In this document: piece by piece, positions 5,215 through 10,310 of the stretch
How the letters are laid out: each line of letters opens with the position of its first letter
How positions within the stretch are numbered: position 1 is the stretch's first letter
DNA from: Lentihominibacter faecis
GTDB taxonomy: Bacteria > Bacillota > Clostridia > Peptostreptococcales > Anaerovoracaceae
NCBI RefSeq assembly: GCF_014306095.1
Contig: NZ_JACRWC010000001.1
Span: 1-10,310, forward strand
Reading direction: 5' to 3'
Length of the DNA: 10,310 nucleotides
Notes under the pieces: generated by a model
Databases searched by the model: none
Told to the model about the DNA's origin: nothing
Seen by the model: only the letters and a program-made list of their open reading frames with translations
Position numbers and translations under genes: made by a program

Positions 5215-5661
5215 ATGCTTGCAGATAATTTGGTAATGCTCCGCAATCTGAAAGGAATGACACAGGAGCAGGTTGCTGAGGTGGCTGGAGTATCCAGGCA
5301 GTCTTATGCAAAGTGGGAACAGGGCGAAACCGTGCCTGATATTGAAAAGTGCGATCGCCTGGCAAAGCTTTACGGTATTTCTATCGACGCTCTGATTCAT
5401 CAGGACAATGCGGTCGGTCATACCCGGATCGCTCCGGCACCGGTCGGAAAACATCTCTGGGGAATGGTCACAATAGGAAGCAAGGGGCAGATCGTGATTC
5501 CCAAGGCCGCACGGGAGACGTTTGACCTGAAGGAGGGTGACAGCCTGGTTGTTCTGGGCGATGAGGCCGAAGGAATCGCATTGGTGAAATCAACTGACTT
5601 TGAGACGCGGATGCAGGAAGCTTTGCAGATGAGTCAGCAGAAAGTCGAAGGAAAGGAATGA
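5215..5661 (+). CDS. XRE helix-turn-helix protein fused to an AbrB/MazE-type DNA-binding domain
   Basis: The ATG at 5215 follows an excellent AGGAGGTG (5202-5209); an ATG at 5188 overlaps the -10 box. The 148-residue product has an XRE-type helix-turn-helix at residues 3-60 (MTQEQVAEVAGVSRQSYAKWEQG). A linker follows, then a swapped-hairpin AbrB domain at about 83-125 (GMVTIGSKGQIVIPKAAR, then LKEGDSLVV). A helical tail ends the protein. Two DNA-binding domains in one chain suggest recognition of a compound operator or bridging of sites. Its gene comes just before a small zinc-ribbon gene with a 14-bp gap, so the two are probably one transcript. It could be an antitoxin-like autoregulator, but no toxin gene is adjacent. 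Confidence 0.93.
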   Translation: MLADNLVMLRNLKGMTQEQVAEVAGVSRQSYAKWEQGETVPDIEKCDRLAKLYGISIDALIHQDNAVGHTRIAPAPVGKHLWGMVTIGSKGQIVIPKAARETFDLKEGDSLVVLGDEAEGIALVKSTDFETRMQEALQMSQQKVEGKE

Positions 5662-5675
5662 GCGGAGGTGGAGTG

Positions 5676-5891
5676 ATGAAGTGTCCGAATTGTGGAAAGG
5701 AAATGAGAAACGGATATCTGTTCTGCAGCAAGGATGGTGCGTTCAGTTTTGCAAATGAAGTGCCGGGTGTTTTTACCAATGCAAAAAATGCGGATGGATT
5801 TGTTAAAATCACAGAACTGAAACCGAGTCATCGGACGAAGATCAAAGCGGCGATCTGTGAAGACTGCAGAAAGGTGGTTCTGGATTATTAA
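5676..5891 (+). CDS. Small zinc-ribbon protein (DUF6487-like)
   Basis: The 71-residue product has two CxxC knuckles, Cys3/Cys6 (MKCPNCGKEM) and Cys61/Cys64 (ICEDCRKVV), a typical zinc-ribbon pair; Cys17 is extra. ATG 5676 is chosen because GGAGGT at 5663-5668 is seven bases ahead. An ATG at 5658 overlaps the upstream stop but lacks a site of its own. CPNCGKEM followed by G-Y resembles DUF6487. The role is unknown; such proteins are commonly placed next to XRE regulators in these bacteria. It is co-directional with, and 14 bp after, the XRE-AbrB gene. Confidence 0.85.
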   Translation: MKCPNCGKEMRNGYLFCSKDGAFSFANEVPGVFTNAKNADGFVKITELKPSHRTKIKAAICEDCRKVVLDY

Positions 5892-5943
5892 CTGACTTGT
5901 TCAGCCTGCAGGCCGTGCGGACCGGCACGCAACAGCGAGTTGC

Positions 5944-5972
5944 TTGTCCCGGTAGTGCAGGCCGCTTATAAT
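5944..5972 (+). promoter_or_regulatory. Promoter of the XRE/zinc-ribbon regulator gene
   Basis: TTGTCC (5944-5949) and consensus TATAAT (5967-5972) are 17 bp apart. Short inverted repeats lie just upstream (cgtgc at 5914-5918 with gcacg at 5925-5929; gcaac at 5929-5933 with gttgc at 5939-5943). The word TGCAGGCCG is repeated at 5907-5915 and within the promoter spacer at 5956-5964, 49 bp apart, which may be a pair of regulator sites. Confidence 0.7.
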
Positions 5973-5994
5973 AGAAGCACAAGGAGGTGCTTTT

Positions 5995-6762
5995 ATGAAC
6001 ACCAGTGAAATCATATATGAACTTCGCATGAAAAACAGGATGTCCCAGGACGAGCTGGCGGAAAGGGTATGCGTTACAAGGCAGGCGGTGTCACGCTGGG
6101 AAAATGGCGACACGATCCCCAATACAGAAACCTTGAAACTGCTTTCCAGGTTGTTTGATGTTTCCATCAACACGCTTTTAGGTTCGCCGAGGCAGATGGT
6201 CTGTCAATGCTGCGGAATGCCTCTGGAAGATGACGAGATCATAGGTCATAATAGCGACGGCACGCTGAACGAGGATTACTGCAAATGGTGCTATGCCGAT
6301 GGGACGTATACCTATAGCAATATGAATGATCTGATCGAGGTCTGTGTCAAACATATGGCAAACGAAACTGTTACAGAAGAACAGGCGCGTGCCTACATGA
6401 TGAAACTGCTGCCGACGCTGGACTACTGGAAGCGTTACGAGGAACTCAGCGATGACGGTCAGTTTGAAGAATTCAAGCGACAGCTGATGGAGGAAATCAA
6501 CAAGCTTCATATCGAAGGGCTTCCAAAGGTGGAAAAGCTGAATGCACTGGTAGGAAAATACGTCAATATCGAGTATGACCTGCCGAACGGGAAGAAAATC
6601 CGGTTCCTGGATGACCAGAAGACCTATCTCGGCAACCAGCTTGCGTGTGAATTCGGCGGAGACCGGTGCTTCGGAGTGATCGCAGATATGAGTTTCCTGC
6701 TGGTGTGCACGTATGAAAAAGATGGAACGAACCCTGAACTGGTGATGTACAAAAAAAGATAA
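5995..6762 (+). CDS. XRE-family regulator with a C-terminal zinc-ribbon domain
   Basis: ATG 5995 follows AAGGAGGTG (5981-5989). The 255-residue protein has an N-terminal XRE helix-turn-helix at about residues 5-62 (MSQDELAERVCVTRQAVSRWENG). A putative zinc ribbon (PF12674-like) comes next, with Cys70/Cys73 (CQCCGMPL) and Cys96/Cys99 (YCKWCYADG). A helical segment at about 105-170 and a small strand-rich C-terminal domain (about 185-255, YVNIEYDLPNGKKIRFL onward) finish it. This architecture is frequent in Lachnospiraceae. The ribbon may sense metal or redox state or bind a partner, which is inference. The gene stands alone between its own promoter and a terminator and probably regulates itself. 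Confidence 0.93.
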   Translation: MNTSEIIYELRMKNRMSQDELAERVCVTRQAVSRWENGDTIPNTETLKLLSRLFDVSINTLLGSPRQMVCQCCGMPLEDDEIIGHNSDGTLNEDYCKWCYADGTYTYSNMNDLIEVCVKHMANETVTEEQARAYMMKLLPTLDYWKRYEELSDDGQFEEFKRQLMEEINKLHIEGLPKVEKLNALVGKYVNIEYDLPNGKKIRFLDDQKTYLGNQLACEFGGDRCFGVIADMSFLLVCTYEKDGTNPELVMYKKR

Positions 6763-6775
6763 AAAGATGATTTTA

Positions 6776-6821
6776 AGCAGTGACCGATACATCGGATGAT
6801 GTTGTGGTCGCTGTTTTTTTT
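6776..6821 (+). terminator. Rho-independent terminator after the XRE/zinc-ribbon gene
   Basis: A 10-bp stem (6776-6785 with 6806-6815, two G-T pairs) is followed by eight T residues at 6814-6821. The loop region holds a further small palindrome, ccgat-ac-atcgg (6784-6795). Confidence 0.85.
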
Positions 6822-6839
6822 GATAAAATGAAAAGCAGG

Positions 6840-6868
6840 TGAAACTTTTTTACCGTTACAGGGATATA
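6840..6868 (+). promoter_or_regulatory. Candidate ECF-type promoter of the sigma factor operon
   Basis: TGAAACTTTT at 6840-6849 looks like the -35 of ECF sigma promoters (GAAAC plus a T run). GGATAT at 6862-6867 is about 16 bp further on, where the -10 should be. No SigA-type pair of equal quality is seen. This suggests that the sigma factor drives its own operon. Confidence 0.55.
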
Positions 6869-6881
6869 TAAAGGTGTAAAG

Positions 6882-6897
6882 ATTAAAAGCTTTTAAT
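6882..6897. promoter_or_regulatory. Perfect 16-bp palindrome in the sigma operon leader
   Basis: ATTAAAAGCTTTTAAT is an uninterrupted palindrome 29 bp ahead of the sigma factor start codon and downstream of the ECF-like promoter. It may be a protein site or a small leader hairpin. Its A+T content makes chance occurrence more likely than for a GC-rich site. Confidence 0.35.
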
Positions 6898-6926
6898 TTT
6901 ATAAAAACATAGAAAGCAGGTTTACT

Positions 6927-7466
6927 ATGGTGGATGAAGCGGAGCTTTTGCAGAGGCTCAGAAACAGAGAACAGAATGCGATCAATGAAGCAATCGAACT
7001 TTATACGCCTTATTTAAGTACGGTTTTATATCATCTGGCAGGCGCGACACTTCCCAGGGAAGATGCAGAAGAAATCGTAGCGGATGTCTTTGTGATTCTT
7101 TGGAAAAATGCGGAGTATATTGATTTGCAGAAGGGGACACTGAGATCCTACCTGGCAGCCGTTGCACGAAATGCAGGGATAAAACGGCTGAAAAAGAGGC
7201 GGGAGCATGTGCCTATTGATGACATTGAGGTGTCGGATCCAGGGGATTTTGCGAAGGAGAGTTCTTATCACGATTTTGTCTGGAATGCTGTGATGAGCCT
7301 GGGAGAACCGGATCATGAAATCTTTGTGAGACGGTATAAGTTTGATGAAAAACTGCGGGATATTGCAAAGGCCATGGGGCTGAATGTGTCCACGGTGAAA
7401 ACCCGGCTTTCGAGAGGAAAAAGGAAACTCAGGGAAATATTATCTGATGCGGAGGAAAAGCAATGA
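6927..7466 (+). CDS. ECF-type RNA polymerase sigma factor
   Basis: The 179-residue product has the two-domain layout of extracytoplasmic function sigma factors. Region 2 is at about residues 20-90, including DAEEIVADVFVILWKNAEYI and the -10-recognition part ending in RNAGIKRLKKRR. Region 4 is at about 118-172, with the helix-turn-helix RDIAKAMGLNVSTVKTRLSR. No C-terminal extension is present. The ATG at 6927 follows AAAGCAGG (6912-6919). The stop codon overlaps the start of the next gene (ATGA), the usual arrangement with an anti-sigma factor. The signal is probably envelope-related because the partner is a membrane protein. The ECF subgroup cannot be told from the sequence alone. Confidence 0.95.
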   Translation: MVDEAELLQRLRNREQNAINEAIELYTPYLSTVLYHLAGATLPREDAEEIVADVFVILWKNAEYIDLQKGTLRSYLAAVARNAGIKRLKKRREHVPIDDIEVSDPGDFAKESSYHDFVWNAVMSLGEPDHEIFVRRYKFDEKLRDIAKAMGLNVSTVKTRLSRGKRKLREILSDAEEKQ

Positions 7467-8260
7467 AGACAAAGGATTTAAGAAATGAATTGCATAAAAA
7501 AGAATCATCGGTTTCATCGGATGCGGCTCTGGATATTGATATTGATCGTGTGAAAGAGCGCGTGGCCTGCCAGCTTGACTTCGCGGATGTACCAAGGAGG
7601 TCAATAAATATGAGAGTGAAAAAAAGAATCGTAGTGCTCATTGCGGCAGTAGCGGCGCTGATGGCCGGAACAGCGGTATTTGCAGCAACCGGACATATCG
7701 CAAATCTGACAGGATCATCATCATCTAAGGCGGATTATACCTCGCTTCCGACGGCGGACCAGATGGTAAGAGAGGTAGGGTACGAGCCTGTACTGATCAA
7801 TATTTTTGAAAACGGATACCGTTTTGATTCGGGAAACATCGTGAAGACCAAGCTGAAGGATGACAGCGGAAATGTGGTGGAAAAAAGCAAATCCTTATCG
7901 TTCGAGTATAAAAAGGGCGGCGATACGGTGGAATTCACACAGATGAAATGCCGGTCGCAGCTTGACCTGCCGGGTACGGTGATCACCACTGCAGACGATA
8001 CGGACCTTTATTATTCCCATTATACAAACAAGTTTGTTCCGGAAGATTACCAGATGACGGCTCAGGACAAACAGGATGAGGCAAGCGGTAAGGTCGTATT
8101 CAGCTACGGTTCCTCCAAAGTCGAGAAGAGCGAGGTGCAGAGCGTCACCTGGAAAAAGGACGGAGTCCAGTATCAGCTGCTTCAGATGGATGGCATGCTG
8201 TCTTCTGAGGAACTGGCAGCCATGGCAGAAGAAGTTCTCAATGAAATCAGTGCAAAGTAG
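7463..8260 (+). CDS. Probable membrane anti-sigma factor, single membrane helix and extracytoplasmic domain
   Basis: It starts at ATG 7463 (GGAGG seven bases ahead), overlapping the sigma gene by four bases, so translation is coupled. The 265-residue product has a charged cytoplasmic segment (1-53) that could hold the sigma factor. One membrane helix follows at about 55-75 (RIVVLIAAVAALMAGTAVFA), then an extracytoplasmic strand-rich domain to the end, which resembles DUF4367-type sensor domains. There is no zinc-binding HxxxCxxC motif. Anti-sigma function is inferred from topology and position. A second start at codon 50 (7610), with a better ribosome-binding site, would make a 216-residue form whose N-terminus reads as a signal peptide. 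It is followed at once by an integrase relic. Confidence 0.85.
   Translation: MKTKDLRNELHKKESSVSSDAALDIDIDRVKERVACQLDFADVPRRSINMRVKKRIVVLIAAVAALMAGTAVFAATGHIANLTGSSSSKADYTSLPTADQMVREVGYEPVLINIFENGYRFDSGNIVKTKLKDDSGNVVEKSKSLSFEYKKGGDTVEFTQMKCRSQLDLPGTVITTADDTDLYYSHYTNKFVPEDYQMTAQDKQDEASGKVVFSYGSSKVEKSEVQSVTWKKDGVQYQLLQMDGMLSSEELAAMAEEVLNEISAK
7594..7612 (+). promoter_or_regulatory. Internal ribosome-binding site and second start inside the anti-sigma gene
   Basis: AAGGAGG at 7594-7600 lies nine bases before an in-frame ATG at 7610 (codon 50). It is at least as strong as the site at the annotated start. The resulting protein would begin MRVKKRIVVLIAAVAALMAG, with an FAA-T motif that could be cut by signal peptidase. 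Confidence 0.55.
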
Positions 8261-8268
8261 GTGGTCGA

Positions 8269-8903
8269 ATGAAAGCGGAAAAAGATAAGAAAACAGGGAA
8301 ATGGTTGATTCAGTAAAATTATACGGATTGGCAGGGGAAACGCCGGAAATCCACTAAAAGAGGTTTTGCGACCAAAAGAGAGGCGGAGGAATGGCTTAGA
8401 AATTTCCTTATGACGCAAAAAGCAGACTTTGATATAAAGTTAGAGGATTTTTGGAAGATGTATTATGCAGATATGGAGACACGCCTGCGGGAGCATACCA
8501 TGAGAACGAAAAAGTATATCGTAGAGCTGAAAATTCTTCCGTATTTCGGGAATAAGAGGGTAAATGACATTACTGCAGCTGACATCCGTCAATGGCAGAA
8601 TGAATTGATTAAAAAGGGGTACTCACCCACTTATCTGAAAACAATCAATAATCAGTTGAGCGCAATCTTTAATTATGCGGTTCGATATTACGATTTGAAA
8701 AGTAATCCCTGTGTAAAAGCCGGAAGTATGGGGAAGAGCAAGGCAGAAGAAATGAATTTCTGGACAGGAGAGGAATTTAGGAAGTTTATCGACAGTGCCA
8801 TGAACAAAAGACTTTCTTATATGGCATTTATGATCTTGTACTGGATGGGAATGCGCCTGGGAGAACTTCTTGCTCTGAATCCGAAAGATGTAGATTTAGA
8901 AAG
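8269..8903 (+). pseudogene. Tyrosine integrase remnant with early stop and lost catalytic domain
   Basis: ATG 8269 lies eight bases after the anti-sigma stop. It opens an integrase N-terminus (KKTGKWLIQ) that meets a TAA at 8314-8316, where relatives have a residue before YTDWQGKRRK; TAC to TAA would explain it. The same frame then continues with the arm-binding domain (KSTKRGFATKREAEEWLRNF), a SAM-like core-binding domain at about 8440-8740, and the start of the catalytic domain. That start carries the first catalytic arginine in MGMRLGELLAL. After VDLER at about 8903 similarity ends, so the Lys, HxxR, His and Tyr catalytic residues are missing. A normal integrase has about 370-400 residues; about 210 codons remain. 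No ribosome-binding site precedes the ATG at 8410. It is not functional. Confidence 0.88.
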
Positions 8904-9182
8904 AAGTCGATCACCATCGCGTTCCAGGTGACGCCGAAGGAAAGAGATGAATTATATAAAAGGAGTCATTTTTCTGGAAGAACGATTCAGGAATACATGC
9001 TGCAGAGTGCTCCCTGCCAGCAGGTAGTGGTGGTAGGAAACAGCAGGCTTCAGCATGAGATACAGGAAAGGCTGAAGGAGATAGAGCCTAAGCTCGATCT
9101 GATAGCCAGAGGAGAACATGTTGAAGAAGCAGTCATGGAGGAGCTGAGAACAACATATGAGATAGCACAGACATGGGAATAA
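8898..9182 (+). pseudogene. MobC-like mobilisation protein remnant joined to the integrase
   Basis: From 8898 another frame reads RKKSITIAFQVTPKERDELY and continues to a TAA at 9180-9182. The ribbon-helix-helix start (ITIAFQVTPKERDEL), SGRTIQEYMLQSA, and then VVVVGNSRLQHEIQERLKEIE match the layout of MobC-type relaxosome accessory proteins of conjugative or mobilisable elements. The frame has no start with a ribosome-binding site (GTG 8928 is inside the domain), so the 5' end is missing or supplied by the integrase frame, which ends at 8929-8931. The join removes everything that once lay between the integrase and this gene. The family call is by pattern memory. Confidence 0.72.
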
Positions 9183-9194
9183 TGACAGGATAAC

Positions 9195-9226
9195 GGAGCA
9201 GTTACATAAACGTAGCTGCTCTTTTT
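9195..9226 (+). terminator. Rho-independent terminator after the mobilisation remnant
   Basis: A 10-bp stem (9196-9205 with 9212-9221, one G-T pair, 6-base loop) is followed by TTTTT at 9222-9226. Confidence 0.85.
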
Positions 9227-9246
9227 CATGTTTAGCAGTATGTGTC

Positions 9247-9275
9247 TTTTGATGTGTAATATTATGGGGTATAAT
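9247..9275 (+). promoter_or_regulatory. Promoter of the large right-edge gene
   Basis: A consensus TATAAT is at 9270-9275. The -35 is either TTTTGA at 9247-9252 (17-bp spacer) or TTGATG at 9249-9254 (15-bp spacer). The expected transcription start, about seven bases after the -10, falls on or next to the ATG at 9282. Confidence 0.6.
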
Positions 9276-9281
9276 AGTAAT

Positions 9282-10310
9282 ATGAAAAAGAAGATGAAAG
9301 CTGATGATTATTTTAATAACGGAATAATAGAGAGTGCTCGATTTGGGAATGTCATTATGACGTCCAACCTTATGGGCAAAGCTGAAAGTTCACAGTTATT
9401 GCTGGAATTTGCGTCAAGAGGTGGTGAACTAAAGGCAAGAATTGACGCTGAAATAAAAGAAATACGGGAGATTGTTTCAATATGTAATCCGAAACAGCTG
9501 CTTTTATTTGCTGAGTCTATGTTTATGACAAGTCAATTGGGAATATCTTCTGAATTCCAGATAACGGGTGAACGAATAGCTCCTGCAAGGTTTTGCGAGT
9601 ACGTGCAGAGTGTTCTGGTTTCTACTGATAGTAATTATGTGGAAAGCGATGAAGATCAGACTGCGATGTTTAATGAGCTGATGGTCAGATTTGAAAAACT
9701 ATATGGTTTATTGCATCCTTTCCTGCTATCGTGGAATGCAAGCAAACAGGAAGATATCCTGGAGGATGGTTTGACTATAGACGAACTTCTTGAAGCATTG
9801 TTATTTTATAATGTAAGAGGCGATCGCTATCAGGTATTTAATTCACTTTATTATGACTACTTGCTGCAGCCACACAATGATGAGTTTATAAAAGAATACG
9901 GAATTACGGCAGATGAAGTAGTTGAAGGTTTAAAAAAACTTGAATATAGTATTGTACAAGGAAAAATAGATTCAATTTTCGAGTTAGCAGATGTGTTTGA
10001 TACAGATATTAACGGAGAAACTGACGCAGAAACATTTTCTGAAGTACATCAAGCAAAATTACAGAATATAATAGATGAAGCCTTTGGTTTTAAAAACAAT
10101 GATGTGAAATATGTTACGGGATGGCCCGACAACTTCATTAGAGGCTTGTCATATGAATTGGGAGAAGATAATAATTTCTTTAAAGCAGATAAAGAATATT
10201 CCGGATGGCCTATTATTGATCTGCCAGTCCATAAGAAACCGTTTATTACAATAGAAGGGAAAGCATATTGTTTTGACTATTACTCACTCACAGATAATCT
10301 TTACAGAGCC
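9282..10310 (+). CDS. Unrecognised large protein, 3' end outside window
   Basis: An uninterrupted frame of 343 codons runs from ATG 9282 to the window edge. The product begins MKKKMKADDYFNNGIIESAR and is acidic and helix-rich, with no signal peptide or membrane segment. A tryptophan/proline-rich section at about residues 288-320 (VTGWPDNFIRGLSYEL, then GWPIIDLPVHKKPF) leads to GKAYCFDYYSLTDNLYRA at the edge, as if a second domain begins there. I faintly associate this pattern with large Lachnospiraceae proteins that end in a SEC-C zinc motif, but that end is not visible. There is no ribosome-binding site before 9282; an ATG at 9294 has only a poor AAGAAG directly ahead. The A+T-rich codon use differs from the sigma operon and suggests acquired DNA. 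Function unknown. Confidence 0.8.
   Translation, partial: MKKKMKADDYFNNGIIESARFGNVIMTSNLMGKAESSQLLLEFASRGGELKARIDAEIKEIREIVSICNPKQLLLFAESMFMTSQLGISSEFQITGERIAPARFCEYVQSVLVSTDSNYVESDEDQTAMFNELMVRFEKLYGLLHPFLLSWNASKQEDILEDGLTIDELLEALLFYNVRGDRYQVFNSLYYDYLLQPHNDEFIKEYGITADEVVEGLKKLEYSIVQGKIDSIFELADVFDTDINGETDAETFSEVHQAKLQNIIDEAFGFKNNDVKYVTGWPDNFIRGLSYELGEDNNFFKADKEYSGWPIIDLPVHKKPFITIEGKAYCFDYYSLTDNLYRA

Noticed and set aside
4982..5454. Two long minus-strand open frames across the XRE-AbrB gene start
   Set aside because: They cross a promoter, a ribosome-binding site and a well-supported + strand regulator, and their translations look like no protein family.
5215..5891. Toxin-antitoxin pair made of the XRE-AbrB protein and the small zinc-ribbon protein
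   Set aside because: The small protein is a plain zinc ribbon with no toxin fold or catalytic residues that I can see, so the operon is described without that label.
6178..6792. 204-codon open frame on the minus strand
   Set aside because: It is antisense to a clear XRE/zinc-ribbon gene with convincing domains and has no ribosome-binding site or recognisable content.
8076..8288. 70-codon + strand frame overlapping the end of the anti-sigma gene
   Set aside because: Arg/Ser-rich translation typical of an out-of-frame shadow, with no ribosome-binding site.
1..10310. tRNA, rRNA, riboswitch or complete insertion sequence
   Set aside because: No cloverleaf, rRNA segment, known riboswitch core or transposase with terminal inverted repeats could be found by reading the window.

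Overview
The window looks like an accessory stretch of a Lachnospiraceae-type Clostridia (Firmicutes) chromosome. Strong AGGAGG ribosome-binding sites, A+T-rich intergenic DNA, moderate-GC core genes and families common in gut Clostridia (XRE regulators with zinc ribbons, an ECF sigma factor with a membrane partner, DUF3592 and DUF6933-type proteins) all point there. The genus cannot be fixed from sequence alone. All the genes lie on the + strand.

Left part (1-1480): the 3' end of an AlbA_2/HATPase_c_4 (COG2865-type) regulator carries a three-fold 12-bp tandem repeat in its linker. It is followed by a two-gene unit: a 107-aa protein of unknown function, then a DUF6933-like protein. A striking dyad-symmetric array of four GTCTCA boxes lies just upstream of the pair, and a hairpin overlaps its end.

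Middle part (1480-5100): a mostly empty spacer ends in a strong terminator, followed by a DUF3592 membrane protein behind a promoter with a palindrome in its spacer. Next comes an aldo/keto reductase gene broken by an internal deletion of about 90 codons. Beyond it are gene debris, a LysR regulator and an EamB-like LysE-family exporter with a LysR box between them. A second, decayed copy of the reductase 3' end follows the exporter, so the LysR/exporter pair sits between 69-bp direct repeats 1,933 bp apart.

Right-centre (5180-8260): three regulatory units. The first is an XRE-AbrB fusion regulator with a small zinc-ribbon protein. The second is an XRE regulator with a C-terminal zinc ribbon, which ends in a terminator. 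The third is an ECF sigma factor translationally coupled to a single-pass membrane protein that is probably its anti-sigma factor. The membrane protein gene has a second, well-placed internal start that would give a form lacking the cytoplasmic N-terminus.

Right end (8260-10310): a relic of an integrative element. A tyrosine integrase with an early stop codon has been cut after its first catalytic arginine and joined out of frame to the tail of a MobC-like mobilisation protein. A terminator follows. A large unrecognised gene then starts at or almost at its predicted transcription start, and it runs off the window after 343 codons.

The overall picture is a site of repeated insertion and decay. 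The features most worth following are the GTCTCA array with its two-gene unit, the dual-start anti-sigma gene, the repeat-flanked LysR/exporter cassette, and the possibly leaderless large gene at the right edge.
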